Made by a program: the position numbers and the translations under genes. A stretch of 64,000 nucleotides of DNA from Pristionchus mayeri (Eukaryota > Nematoda > Chromadorea > Rhabditida > Neodiplogasteridae), in assembly GCA_036245805.1 (NCBI GenBank), contig BTRK01000003.1:18392464-18456463 (forward strand). The letters run 5' to 3'. Under the pieces are notes generated by a model. That model worked only from the letters and a program-made list of their open reading frames with translations. It was not told the origin of the DNA and did no database searches. Shown one piece after another: positions 44,020 through 58,100 of this stretch (its first letter is position 1; the number at the start of each line of letters is the position of its first letter).

Positions 44020-45684
44020 GGCAGAGGGAAGGGAGGGGACCGCCCCGTGCGGAGGAAACAGAGGGAAATGGAAAGAGAAGAGGGGGAGAGGTTTCGTCTC
44101 GTCATCAAATTTGCATTCCTGCACGTTCGCGCATATTTATCGAGTTGATTGGTAAACAAGATTGGGTTGTAGTTTATGTGGCCCATCAGATGGAAGGAAC
44201 TTCATTCTCGTGAGGATTCTGGGATGAATGGGCACTGGTAGCCGAGCTGACTGGGCTCCTCTTTTTGCATGCTCTCTCACCCTGTCTGACTGAATAGAGA
44301 TGAAATGAGATGAATAGAGATGAATCCAGGAAGGAACTTCATTCGCACGAGGCTTCTGGCCATGAATGGACATTAGTGACTATTCTGCCCTGACTCTCCT
44401 CAGTTTGCACGCTCTCTCGCTCTGTCTGTCCGCAGTTAGGGGAGTCAATGGCCGGATTGTCCACCCGAGAGTGGAGTCATCTTGCGGGGTCTGCAAATTG
44501 GTGCTATTCTCGGCTCGGACGGGGGCGTCCTCTCTGGTGGAATCGAATTAGAAGAGAAGATCCGATTCCCAGTACTCCGAATCTAGGCTGTAGTGTTGAA
44601 TATTTGGCAAGTCATTTCGCGTGCTCTCTAGCTCTCTCTCTTACAGGTGAGATAAATATCAATATTTATTCAAGCTTCAGGCCATCAGCTGGTTCAAAGG
44701 TACGGTCTTCCCATTGGTCGGGGTCTCTTCGGCACTTATTAGCACATGCCACTCCACAGACTTTGACAAATTCGAATTTCGAGAAAATAGTGTTCAAATT
44801 CTTCGCATGAAATCTGTCGCAGGTGAGATAAAGGAAGATAATACAGTTAGTTGACATTGTTCGAATACTTTGTGTATCTGGGGAGGGAGACTCTCATCTC
44901 ATTCCGCGTTCTCTTGTCGGCGTGGGAAATGAGGGGGCAACCGGTTGGATAACTAACTTGACTCTCTGGCTGATTACTACAAGCTTCTTTGTTTGCTCTC
45001 GCGCACAATTTTCTCTTTCCTAGCATAATTGTCTTGTAGCTTCGACTTGGGATGCATTGAGAGATGTCTTCTCGAGAATGGAGAAAGCTTGGATTCCACT
45101 GAGCCTGGACCCCGAGGATATCACTGTAGGAGGACGTCAATTAAATAGTTAGCATGAGCGGAGCAAAAAATGACCCCATTCGCTCCATTTCGTCTGCAAA
45201 ACCACGAGAAGAATCTTCTTCTAATTGAGAGAACAAGATGCGTCAGCGAAATATACTGGCGCACGAAAAGTGAGTGCGCAGACTGAGAGAGGTAGGACGC
45301 GCCCTCGCGCCCCAGCTGGTTTTTCTCTTTGCTTCTCACGCGGTTGTCCTCTCTCCTTCGCGATTTCGTCCTTTCTGTTATCGTCCCTATCTGTGGCTTT
45401 GATCGCGAGACGTCGTCCTTTGATACTCCCCCATCCGTCACTGTACTCTTGCCCTGTTCCCTCCCGTAATCTATCTTTCGCCTCAATCAGGTTCACTTGT
45501 GTTCGTTTGGCTAGCTTTATAGCTCCTCATCCATTCCCCATTCCTTTCCGGAGTAATTCTCGGTCGCGTCCCTCGTTTCCCACGCTCGAGTGCCCTCGAG
45601 ATTCGCTAAATTAGCTGGAATTTCCAGGCGAAAATCGCGTAGTAGGGAAGAGGAGGAGGAGGCAGTGGAGTAGAAATAAGGAGG
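44020..45684. other. Divergent promoter region with a tandem duplication
   Basis: This stretch separates the minus-strand pseudokinase and the plus-strand cytohesin gene. Segments 44192-44290 and 44333-44430 are diverged direct repeats (GGAAGGAACTTCATTC start), separated by GATGAA repeats. The part 45225-45650 is GC-rich with long open frames on both strands, typical of a promoter or 5' UTR here. No convincing coding exon is seen. Confidence 0.5.
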
Positions 45685-48600
45685 ATGGCGACCGGGCAGC
45701 ATTTTCCCGTGAGTTTTAATATCTTTCATCATTATTATCTGGTAAATTTGATCAGTTATAAGTTTTTTTTAAATAAATAAATTTGTTTTAAGATCGCCGA
45801 CATGACGGCAGAAGAGCGGCACCAACTGAGGACGATGAGGAAAAGAAAGGTTAGTGCTTTTTTAAATTTATTTAAGTTCAAATTTATAAATATTATTGCT
45901 TCTAGGCCGACCTCATGAACGAGATCGAGGCGATTCAAGGCGAGCTGCAATCTGTTGAAGGTATGCCTACAATTTCCCAATTCACGAGTTTTTTCTTTCA
46001 AATATGTAGCTTTTAGCATGCAACTCGCTATTACTAACCGATAGCTGTCATAATGACTAATTGCTCACTCGATCTCTTCCTCTAGCGGTGAATCCGATCG
46101 AGTGCTCTAGACAGTTTTCTCAGTCAGATAAACAGCGCGAGTGTTGTTATTCTCTGGTTCGGCCACAATATTATCAGATCTAAGTTCTCCTCTTGCGTGT
46201 TGTCGACGTCTGATGACGGACGAGTGTTGAATTTCCTCGTAGGCCGCCATTTCCACTCTCCCCCCCCCCCGCAGTTCCCGAGAATTCCTCCCAATCTTCC
46301 ACTCCTGCTCAAGGCCACGCACGCAGCACCTCGCCTAGAAAGAAAACCATCTGCCTGATTGGGCAGAAGATAGCACGGGCAAGCGGGTTTTTGTTGTCCA
46401 TTCACGCCTCTTGTTGTGGCAAGGGTCAGCGGTCATAAGACTTCCTTTGTCAACTTTTCCACTCGCTTTTCCTCCCGATTGAAATAGAGATGTTTGCTGG
46501 GCGACTTAGCTGCTGATACCACGATTAAACATTGATTTCGACGAGAAAGTCGTGTCGTCTTACCAGTGCTGATGCCTTTGCTTCCAGGCGAACTGATGAA
46601 CATCTACTACGTCGATGAATCCTCAAAGGTATCGTAATTTTCAATTTTTATTAACTTAAAAAAAGTACAGTCAAGAGGCGACTACTTTAGGTGTTGTTTT
46701 TTTAATTTTTGAATTACGTTTTAAATTAAATAAAAGTATAATTAAAGGAGCGCGCGACGATACTCAGTTCAGGTCGGAAGAAATTCAATCAGGACCCCGA
46801 CGAGGTTAGTTGCTGAAGGAATGTATATCTCGCCCAAGCAATCCACTTGATTAGTGAACATTCTTAGTTGAGTAGAGAACACTATTTGTTTTTTGCGACA
46901 CAAAATTCCAATAGCAGTGGTAGAAGTATCAGTATAGTTTCACGGAATTAGTTTTTAAACTTTGATTTCTTGCAGGGTTTGAACTACCTGGTCGAACGCG
47001 GCATCCTCGAGCGAACTCCGCAGAGCATCGCCGAGTTCCTCTACAAGGTATTTACGGTGACCTGGCGGTATTAACTGTGTTGCCCTTATGCTGATGAGTA
47101 TACCTGTGTGTACGAGGCTAGTCCAGGCAAAACCGAGAAGTGATGTGTGAATTTCCTCATTTTAATGCATTTTTCCCTAATATAACATCTAATTCTGAAC
47201 ACTATTGCCAGTTCCCAACATATCCATTCTTGGGGAGGTTAGGGAGCCCTAAACTACCGGGTGATTCATTTCTAAATTCTCAGGGCGGGCTGAGCAAGCA
47301 GATGATCGGCGAGTACATCGGCAGCAACGATCCATTCAATCTGCAGGTATGAGTTTTACTCTTACTCAAGCGGTGAACATTCCCTAGGATCGTCGCATAT
47401 AAGGATTATAGTGAATCGATGAAACTAGCACTTGACAAGTGATTCTATATGACTGTGAGATGAATTATTGCCTGGCGATAGAGTAAAGATTGTTGTAGAA
47501 TGGTGAAACTAGTGATTTGGAAGCGTGGATCTGTCGGATAACAATCTTGATTTGTTTCTCAAAATTGAGGTTTAATTGTAATATTCAAAACTGACGTCTT
47601 AGTGCTGAGCGCTACTGCTTTTGATTACAAGAAACAATTGAAACTGCAATTTCTCGGGAGCGCCGCAATGTTTCTTTTGTGCTCTTATGCGATTTGTAAG
47701 GACAATAAAGTCACTTCTCAATAATTCGTTCAGGTGCTGGAAGCGTACGTGAAGCTGCACGACATCTCGAATCTCTTCCTCGTCGATGCGCTCAGGTGAG
47801 AAAATTTTTTTTTAAATTTATTTAAAAAAAAATTAAAACTGCATTAGTACGTGTCTGTAATACTTAGCTATGTTAGAACAATGTGCATGTTTTTAGAGAT
47901 CTTTAAATTTTCGTGACCTTTGTTCTCTTCCAGAATGTTCCTCTGGTCCTTCCGACTGCCCGGCGAGTCGCAGAAGATAGAGCGACTGATGGCCAAGGTT
48001 GGAATTTAATTTTAAAATTTATAAAAATATCAATGATGTAAAGTATTGTATCACCCACTTGCTTCGTTTTGCTTTCACTGTTCGTTAACCCATAAGGTTA
48101 TTTCCAATTGTACTTCGCCTGGTGTCCGAACAAAAATTAAACAACCCGTTTACCTTTGGAAGAAGTGATTCAACTGTAGGAAGGGACGTGCCTATTTTAA
48201 TTACTCATTATCATCCCTCCCTTCCTTCAGTTCGCTGACCACTTCCACTCCTCTTCCTCGTCAGTCGACGGGCACGCCTTCGACTCTCCCGACACTGCGC
48301 ACGTCCTCTCCTACTCGTGCATCATGCTCAACACATTGCTGCACAACCCCGCCGTCAAGGACAAACCTACGCTCGAGAGGTGAGCAAGGAGCTGGAGGCA
48401 TAGGAAAGAATTACGGGAGTTGTGGGGAGGGATTGTGACTGACTTTGAAAGTCCGGGACCTGGCCCACCAATTCAGCCATAAAACGGCCAGGATTTACGG
48501 AACTTGGTGTCCTAAAATTGGAAGAAGTATAATGGGTACTATGAGAAAACCGGGATGCTCTTGCTGCTAGCAACAATCGTACTCACATTTGGTTTACGGC

Positions 48601-51233
48601 CAGAAAAGGAGCAGCGGAAACTTGCGTTAATTGGATGCTCTTCTGCATTCATTACATTTTCTGTCGGGAAAGAATGACAAAAGTGACGTGAGTAAATCCC
48701 GGGAGACGCGTTTTCTTCTACCCTTAATGTAGCCCGCGAACTCGGCTCTTTAATATCTGACCGTAGTTGCTTTCAAAATATTCCAAACAAAGATGGCAAA
48801 AGTGATTGGTGAGAAAAAAATTCAAGTGGTAACGCTAAAAATATGCAGGGAAACTGAGTGTAAATTACCTCCCCAATATTGTCGAAAATATTAAATTAAA
48901 TTTCCGCTTCGCAGATTCATCGCGATGAACAAGGAGTCGGTGCAGCAGAACGGCGTCAGCGTCGAGACTATCGCCCAGATCTACGACAGCATCGCCAAGC
49001 AGCCATTCAAACTGCCCGATGTGAGGATTATTAGTTCATTAGTGTTTTTTTTTGTCAAGTGGCCGTTGAAGAAGCGCATGAGTATGATTGACTATGCAAT
49101 ATGCTACTTATCTGTTTTGTATACCACGTGAATCACATAAGTTACGCATGGGCTATGACTCATTGTGGAGATTGGATTTTCCTGTTGAGTAGTTAGCAAA
49201 TATTGGCGTGAATTTGTAGAAAACTAGCGAATGGCAAGGGGGATTCGAAATGTGGAACGACCCGGTAGGTTGATGCTGCGATAGCCGGACATATTGAAGT
49301 TAGCAAACAATTGAGCAATAGTGACCACACTTGGTCAAAAATGAAATATTTAAGCTTGTAACATGTGACCTCTTTGATTGATGGAAAGTCCTTATTGATC
49401 TGTATTATAATAAAAAAATTCTCGGTGTCTTAAAGGTTCTTCTCAGTATTTTCGGTTGCAGATCTAAAAAAGAACCAAGCTGCCACAGAGTTTCCAAATC
49501 GTATTTGGTGAGATGATTGCAGGAGGAGTCTTCCCGGTCGCACGAGCCCTTCATCGATTCGACGCGCGAGGGATGGCTGTACAAGCAGAGCTCGAATCAG
49601 GCATTCGTCGTGGGACCCCTCATGTGGAAGCGACGATGGTACGGTAGTAGAGGGTATTGATTGATTAAAGGGATGAATCTGTAGGGAGTGTTGATACGCA
49701 TTGTAGTTATGATGGTGGAACAGTACAAATTAAATCTCTTGATTTGTAGTCCTTCCCTTTCACATCGCAATCCGAGGCTTGCCCAAACGAACGTTTATCA
49801 TTCCATGGAACTTGAGCTTGTTGATTGTAATTAGTGTAGACTTGAAAGATATCGAGAATGAAATTTTAATACATGCCCTTCGCAGGTTTATCCTCTCCGA
49901 GGGCTGCCTCTACTACTTCGACAGCTCGGTCGACCGCGCGCCCAAGGGAATCATCCCGCTGAAGGTACGGTAGGAGTGCGGAGGAGCGACATCATGATTT
50001 TGGCTGTTCGCGAAAGTTGTAGAAAGATTATGTTGTAGATGAGTAACCTGATTTATTCGTGTTACCGCGTGTCTCTGTATGGTTAGGAATTTGAATGGAG
50101 TTGCAGTAGCGTGTCGGCAGTCTTGAAATAAAAAATATATAAAATATAAGAGTTGGATTCAGGTCAGAATGCGTACGTAAGTTACGTAACGTAACCCAGA
50201 TTCATTACTTTTAAAAACATTTTAAATAATTTTTTTCTAAAGAATACACTTCCAACCCAGCACTTTTCCGTAATCAGAATTCTTCACATTTCCCGTTTTG
50301 AGCTCAGTACAACTGTTTCTTCTTGAAATTTGTAAAAAAGTAATTCAAATGCTGTATAATAATATCGATTTCTCTCAGAACGTGGGCGTCCGTCGGGTGG
50401 AGGCGCCTGCTCGTCCGCACATGCTCGAGATATACGCCCTCTCCCCCGAGGATAAGATTAAGGCCTGCAAAACGGATCAGGTGAGGGAGATACGTGTTAT
50501 TACGATATTATTATTATTTGTTTTATTCGGATTTTTGGCCGGTGTGAAGTTGGGGTTTGAGGCTTATTGTTGGACAGAAACTTGATTGGCAAGTCCAAGC
50601 AAGATGGACTAGGTGAGGGATTCATTGTGAGGAAGTGGATCGTGAAAGGGATTTGGAGTTATGTTGAAACTTTTTTTGGCGTGGTGAGGGGTAACTGTAA
50701 TTATTTTAGGGATGCATTGCCAACTTATTGAAGTCATTGTAAAAAATATTAAAGTTATGTTATGATCGAAACATCTATTCTCCATGAACATGCAAGAGCA
50801 AATGTCATATAGCACACGGGAAAGAAATGCATTTTGGTCATACTTTCGGAATATAGCGGGCATGTGTTGAAGGATTTTTGCTTATTATTGTGAAAATTGT
50901 ACTTGACGTATATGGTGCGCTAAGCATCAATTTGACTTGCTCTACGAATCAAGTGGGGTGATTTTATTTTGAGCCATAAGCTCTTCATCTCTTTTGAAGT
51001 TTTATATCCCAGAAAAAAACTTCGATTCAAGATGAGTTCATTTTTACGACTCATATAAAGACAAAAAAACATGAAAGATAAATTCTGGCACGTCATCACC
51101 GTATTCCTTGCAGTTGGGCGGTCGTGTCTCGGAGGGTCGTCACTCGAACTACCGCATGTGCGCCGCCTCTCAAGACGACCTCATCGGCTGGATCGAGGCC
51201 ATCGCCGCCCAGTGCCAGAACCAACGCGTCTGA
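45685..51233 (+). CDS. grp-1: Cytohesin/GRP1 (Sec7-PH Arf exchange factor), Sec7 glutamic finger missing
   Basis: Fifteen exons join in phase: 45685-45708, 45793-45849, 45906-45960, 46588-46628, 46748-46804, 46976-47047, 47284-47346, 47734-47795, 47934-47997, 48231-48379, 48915-49020, 49523-49638, 49886-49964, 50379-50480 and 51114-51233. They give 388 residues, normal for cytohesins. The order is an N-terminal coiled coil ([20 protein letters not shown]), Sec7 ([40 protein letters not shown]) and a PH domain ([32 protein letters not shown]). Cytohesins load GTP on Arf at PIP3 membranes. In the family, Sec7 motif 1 reads FLYKGEGLNK, where Glu inserts into Arf. Here the exon 6/7 join gives FLYKGGLSK, one residue shorter with no Glu, and no alternative splice site restores it. 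Exchange activity may therefore be lost. Orthology to C. elegans grp-1 rests on domains and neighbours. Confidence 0.93.
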
Positions 51234-52176
51234 CGCCTACCGTAACCCAGGTTTTCCGTGCGGGACCCCGCCCGACACCAAACAAACTCACCCTCCTTTT
51301 TACTCCCGGTGTATTAATTGTACAACAGTATTGTATATCCCCAATCCATTCACAAACCCCCCATCCTTCCTCTTGTGTTGCCGGTGATTTATGTTGTGTG
51401 CTGATTACGGTAGTGTTCTGTGCCCCTCACTTGGAATCGGAGTAGTGTACGGTAGTAGGACTACTCGGTAAATCGACAACTACTGCTCATGAACCTCTAG
51501 CTCTTTGTTAAACGATATTTTTTGTGTTATTTCCGAGATTTTTCATTGTTGTATGTTCTCGTATTCTCCGATTCCCCTGTCAATATCTCCTCTTGAATTG
51601 TTCTTACTCTTAAGCATTTATATTTATGCGCTTAATCGAATTCCTAGCTAAGCTATGTAGAAATCGAGCTCGTTCGTTTGATAATATTTTATAGATTCCA
51701 TGTTCCGCTTGTCTCCTAACTCATCTGACAAAGTCTGATGATTGAACCGTATTGATACTCCAATTAGACCCAATTCAACTATTCGCCTTTCACATAATAA
51801 TTGCAACTGATTTGCCTTAATATAGCCCGTTTTGAGATAAAGCTTTCTGATCTTGCACCGAGTTTGACTACAGTATTCTTACAGTCTACTTCTGGAACGG
51901 TATCTGGTGTGGTGCACGAGTGCGATCTTTGGCAAACCTCGGCACATTGCACAATCGCGCACAATGTTGAAGTGTGGTGAAATGGGGCGGTGCGATAGGA
52001 AGAGAAAGAGGGAGAAACGGCTAGAGAACACGCGGCGTTTGTGCCCTTATCGCGATTACTCCCTTCTCTGTGTTAGTTCGTTATTCCTGGCGGTCTTTTC
52101 ATCTTTCGCTCATTTTTTCTTGGTTTTGTTGGAATACAGTAATCATAATACCGTAATCTCCCCTAATAGTTGCAGG
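51234..52176. other. Intergenic, cytohesin 3' region to Vms1 start
   Basis: No gene is seen. It carries 3' UTR-like A+T-rich DNA and, just before the Vms1 ATG, an acceptor-like TTGCAG. The Vms1 transcript may therefore begin with a spliced leader or an upstream non-coding exon. Confidence 0.4.
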
Positions 52177-55100
52177 ATGTCCAGACGGTCGTCGACGATC
52201 AGGGACGTCCGCTGGACGACGGGCGTCGAGCCGCTCAAGCGAAGCTCAAAGATCAAAGAGCAGCCGCAGCAGCCGCTGGAAGTGCCTGCGGCACAGGAAG
52301 TGGGCGGAGCCACCTGGAGCTTTGAGGAGATGATGAAGAGAGCGGAGGAGGCGCACCTGGTGGAGGAGGAGATGGATGAGGGTGAGGGTGGGATTCGAGT
52401 GGAGGCTTTGAAATACAACTATCCAAATATTTTTGTATGATGGAAATGATCTTTTACACCTAACTTCTTGTCGCTTTCGCTAAAGAAATGGTGCGTCTTG
52501 AACAAATAATATTCGGTTAGATTTTTTTGAGATTCTATTCTAGAGCGATTAAAGTAATAGGAACTAAGTTGGGAAATGGCGCCGTTTAGTAAAAGTTTTT
52601 ATTGATTGGCTCATTAATTTGTGTTGTTTACTCGTGCGCTTGAGATAATCCTGTGGCTTGAATGTCACGGGCTTAGAAGTTGAAGTCGCTTGTTGTTGTT
52701 TTTCCTTCAAGCGCAATCGTTTTCAATAATTGAAGCAAGTGGTGCACGTGTGCACGTAGTACGACCGTGTAGATCCAATGGAACACTCAGTGGCCTCCAG
52801 CGCAGATCGAATGTGTACAAGTGGCTAACGAGTTAGTCTTGGCAAAGTGTAACCTATGGTTCGATACCCCTTCGTAGCGATGAAGACCCCCTAATCTGAC
52901 ATCTCAAATGCTAGAGCCTTTTCCGGGGCCCGATGATTCTAACTAATTTCCGAGCTTTTTTGCAACTTTTTCTTCGACCTTACCACAAGAAAAACAGTTA
53001 TCAATCGCTTTCTTTCAGAATCCACCGTACTCTGCTCGTCGTGCGCGACACGCGTGGCGGGCGCAGAACGTGCTCAACTGCTGGAGCACTACGCCTCCGA
53101 CTGGCATCGTGCCAACGTGAGGAGAACACTCAGGTAGGTATGAAGCTGATTTTACAAGACGGCGTCGGTACTGGATTGGTGATGACCTCGAAAACATCAG
53201 ACTATTGCAACACTGTGAATCCTAAAATCTGGGCCCGATATGAACAGCTCAGAAAGAATTTTTGTCTGTGAAAGTGATACATTGTCACCTGTATACGGAT
53301 GGTTCCGGAACCGGGAATCGCTATGCATTATTGCGTTCATGAGAAAATACTTTCGAAAGTGTTCAAAATCGAATGTTGTTCGATTGCAGAGGCAAACCTC
53401 CGATCGGCGAGGAAGACTGGGAGAGTCGAGTGGAGGGAAGCGACGGAGAGGGAGGAGGTGAGGAAATGTCTCTCGCAACGATTGTTAGGGTACTGTAGTT
53501 GGACGATATAACATTGTCTCAACATGAGATGTTGGTATTTTTTTTTTAGAAAAGGAGTGTTGAATAAACTGGTAGTGCAGTGAACTGGCATGCTAGTGCT
53601 AGTCGTGCAACGTGAAAGTTCCATGAAAGAATATCTCGGATGGTGAATTCCAGAGCGCGGTGACGTTTCGGATTCGTCGTCGGATTCTGACGTCGAGTGC
53701 ACCGACGAGCAGACGGCCGCGTCGCTCGGACTGGGCGCAGCGCGCGCCTACTTCGTGCAGCAAGCTACCGTATACTCCGTGTACAGCGCACTGCTCAGGG
53801 ATGGAGAGGTATGATAGCGGTATCGATCACTTACTAACTCATTTTTTCAGTTAGCATTGCCTAGAGATTATACAATAATTACAGTCGTCCGTTGCCTCGA
53901 CGCCCTCCTTCTTCACTCGCCCCTTTAACTGCGCCATCATCCTACTCGCAGGAGGACACTTCGCCGCCGGAGTATTCGAGAAGTTAGTCCAGTCATGTGT
54001 TTTTTTCGAGACCGAAAAGGATGAGGAATCGTTATTCAAAATTCCCTTATGATTATATACCAGAGATGGAACATCAAAGAGCATATGATAATTTTTGGTT
54101 TAATCTCCCTTTTCTTTCGAAAATTCTCCCTGTCATTTCCTATTGAGGTTATGCGGAAAGTGGAACACCTAAACGCGAGTATTCTAATGCTTTCCCAAAT
54201 ATTTTTTCTTTTGACCAATTATTTTTTTCAGTGATCGCCTCGTGGCGCACCGTGCGATCCACCGCTATGTCGTCCGAGCCAAGCAGGTGGGATAGCGAAA
54301 TTAGAACTTTGCAATTGATAAATATTCTACAATGTATTGACGAGATATTGTATTATTCATTTCCATTCCTGACCGTAGACAAATCAAATGATCGGAAAAT
54401 CTCACTTCATATGGTCAATGAAGAACACCGATGCACCTATTATTTATGAAAGTTTTTATCGATGTGTTATAATTGTTCTTGCAATGGGTCACAGTTTCAT
54501 TTTTAAGTGCAAAGTGTATAGTGATTGATGCAATTCAGGGCGGCGCTCAATCGGCGAACGACAAGTCGAAGGGAAACGCGAAGAGTGCGGGAGCCAATCT
54601 GAGAAGGTGAGCAATTTTTATATTCGTGAAGTGATTATTACCCAGGCAATTCAAGGTTCCGGTAGGTTATCATAGTGTCTTAATGAGTGACATCCCCAAT
54701 CGATTCCAACCGTATTGGGTTTAATATAAGTAGAACAACTGCGAAATAGGTAGTGAGGTAACATTATTCGAGCAATGTTCTGAGAATCCGAACTGCCTTC
54801 GTAGTTCGTGTTTCGAGAATGCTAGTATTGTTTGGGGTGATAGGACTGTCCAATACCGATCCTCTCAGTTGGGTTTAAAATTATTTTTAGTGAATTTTCA
54901 AAACTGGCACTCCTTGATTGTTTTTATTTTCTCACATTCCAAATGTAATCATTATCCTTTCTTCAGATACAACGAGCGAGTGATGCGTGAGGAGATCCGC
55001 GGTCTTCTCGGGAAGGAATGGCTGCACTTCCTCGCTGCTGCTCCCCTCGTCTTCCTCCGATGCGCATCCTACCAGAGAGGTACGGTAGACGGATGGATAC

Positions 55101-58100
55101 GGTAGCAGAGAGGTACGGTAGTCTGCTGGATACCCATAGAAGAGACACTTTGGTTTAATAGACTCCCCCCTCCCTCTCATTTACCATCCCTTCCCATCAT
55201 CGAGGGGTTGAGCGGCCGAAAATCAGGGAGGAATATCTAGAAATGAGTGGGTTAGAGTCGGGAGGGGAAGGGTGGCCATTAACCGAAATGCCTGGTGCTC
55301 CCGGAAAATTACATGACCAGATAATAGTCTCTCTCCTATAAAATATCAGTGAAGGGTATCATATTTGGTGTGATAGCATACGGTAGTGGGGATACGGTTG
55401 GCATTAAGAAGGTACTGTAATATTCAGGCATCTTCATCTCGGACGATGATGAGGATGCGCCGCTGCGGAAGGGAGACGCCAGACTGAGGTGAGGGATTGT
55501 GGTTTGTCGACTAGGCAGGTGATTCGTAGTTCCGGTTGGTTAGTATAGCGCGAAGGCGGTGCGTAGATTCAATAGTTGATGGGGTGTAATTCGTGAAAAT
55601 ATATGATTATCTTAATTCGAGAAATGATTGAGCAAATCTAACTTGGTGAGTGCAGGTTTCCGATTGCCCTCTTATTGTTGGAGTTCATATTGTGACAGTA
55701 GAAGTTTCTTTGCTGCGAAAAAATTAAAATATTATAAAAAAAAATTAAAATATACGTGTAAGTTAATGTTGAGTACTCGAATTTTATGCTGGGGTTCTTT
55801 TATGATCAGAGTTGTGTCGAAATAGTTCTCGTTTTTTTAAAAATTTGACTGTAATTCTGCAGGACGATTCCATTCGAGACGAAGCGTCCTCTGGTCGATG
55901 AAGTGAAGAGGACGTGGGAGATACTGGGCGAAGTACAGGAACACGGAGGAATCGAGGTGAGCGTGATCTTTGATCTCTGCGAATCGTAGACTGACTCACC
56001 ACTTTTTGACGGTCTCAGACGATTGGATTACAATTTTGGTAGTTGATTCCTATTGATCATATTCTGAGGCATCATTACGTTCACAGATTGATAGATTGTA
56101 TTTTGGTCTTTGATCTCTGCAGGAGTTCGAGAAGGAGATGGAGGAGCGACGGGAGCGACTGCGCAAGCGAGCGACTGCCCTGCAGAGGAGAGGAAGGAGG
56201 AATGAGGAGGGTAAGAGGGAGGATATTTGAACCATGACGTTAGATGATTCACTATTTATTCAAGAATTGATGGAATTACTACTGGTACTAAGTTGGAGGC
56301 ATAATATGAAAAATCTCTAACATCGTTTCATCTCTGATCTTTGAGCCCCCTCAACATTCGATGACGAGAAGGATCTGGACGAGGAGGATGCGAAGAGGGA
56401 GGGAAAGTGGAGGGAGAGGAAGGAGAGGAAGGTGAGGGGGACTGAAAATGTGTGAAGGATGCAATGCAAATATTCCACGATTTTTTTTGTATGTATTTTT
56501 ACATTCATTATGTGTGAGTGATCGAAAAGAACCCGCGAGCTCATTTATTGTGCAATATGTGAAACATGGGAGTGATCGGTTTTCCGCTTTACGACCTGAG
56601 AACCAGAAGCAAGAAAGGGTGAATGACAGGGCACATTTGTACGTTCGAATGTTGAAGAATAACGGGGGCGAATGATGATTTGGATGCTTCGAGTGTTGAT
56701 AAAGTTTTAGAGTTTTTTTTGGATAAAATCCGAAGTGGAATTGAGGAATCTCTCTAGGTGACACACTTCTGTAGTTAGTGAAGCACGCAAGTGATTGGTT
56801 TCCCTTCAATTACTTGAGAGCTGGAGCCAATACTAAAAGGAAATTCACGGTTGACAAATTTATTACAAGAATACTAGCAAATGTATGTTCAGTGCAAGTT
56901 TGTAAAATCAATATATCAGGATATTCTGGAGAAGGAGGCTGCCGAAGAGAAGGCGGCCAAGGATCCCTTCCCGGAGATCGATCAAGATCTGCAGTGAGAT
57001 TTTACTTTGATATTTGGTAAAGACTCTCTTTTTGTTTTCGCGAGGTTGGGCCAAGCTCTCTGCAGTTTCACCTTTGTCATATATTCCGAATTAATTGCAA
57101 ATGCCGATTCTCTGAAGAAACTTATCCAAAAAAAGAATTACAATACACCATTCGAATTGCTTGGAAGCAGTTATGGTTCCGTCTCAATTTCTCCCGTAGG
57201 TGGGCACAATTGAAGCTGCCGTCAATACCCCACCGGTTTGGAGCTCCAACACAGTCGGAAAATACATTTGTTCACCCCACCCTCCCCGGTTTTTTTTAAC
57301 TAGACCCCACCCGTATTGAGTTTTCAGCTTCATTCCCTGTCCACCTATGCTTGCTCCTACTCGTTTTTTTATAATCGACGAGACGATGTCTTCAGAAATT
57401 CCGTTTACGCTGCGATTCGTGACAACGAGAAGGCGGGTGAGGGAATCGATCGAGTGATCAAGGGAGTAGAGGAGGAGAAGAAGGAGGTAGATAAGGGAAG
57501 ATAAAGGATGATTAGGAAGGGAAACGGTAGCCAATGGGGATAAGACATTTCGGAAAAACAAAATCAGAAATTACCACTTCAGAAATGATTTTTCAGAAAA
57601 GGACGTTTCAGAAATTTTTATAATTTGGTGTCATAATATTTAGTTAATTGTATTTTTATTATTAGGTTGGTAAGAAAGTTCTGTCGCGTGTTACATATTT
57701 TACATTTTGGTGTATACTTCCCTTCGAAGTTGATCAACCTTAGTACGATCTTCAGCTGATTAATAGTGCTTGGTTACTCTTTCAAGAAAACGTTATCACA
57801 GTGTTCTCCAATTACTAATTCTGGCACAGTCGACTGCCAAATTCAGTGAAATTGATGGTCAACCATAAAATTTATTTGATCATGGTTGAAAGAAGAAGCG
57901 TGATATGTACATAACTAACCCACTATTGCAAAGTGCAACAATGGGACATGCTTTTGAGTGTCTAACTATGAGAACGCCTCTTTATGCCAACCTGGGATCA
58001 GCGCTAATTCTGAAAATTACACTACATTGATTTTTGTTGATAAGCATTTCACATCCCTGAAGATTTTGCGGTTGGCCTAACAAGATCAAGTGTTGTGGTA

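Noticed and set aside
44448..44810. 120-codon plus-strand frame
   Set aside because: No splice-consistent extension, no domain, skewed composition, and it overlaps open frames on the other strand in a promoter-like region.
45225..45614. 129-codon plus frame overlapping a 121-codon minus frame
   Set aside because: GC-rich 5' region of the cytohesin gene; both strands are open by composition and neither shows a recognisable protein.
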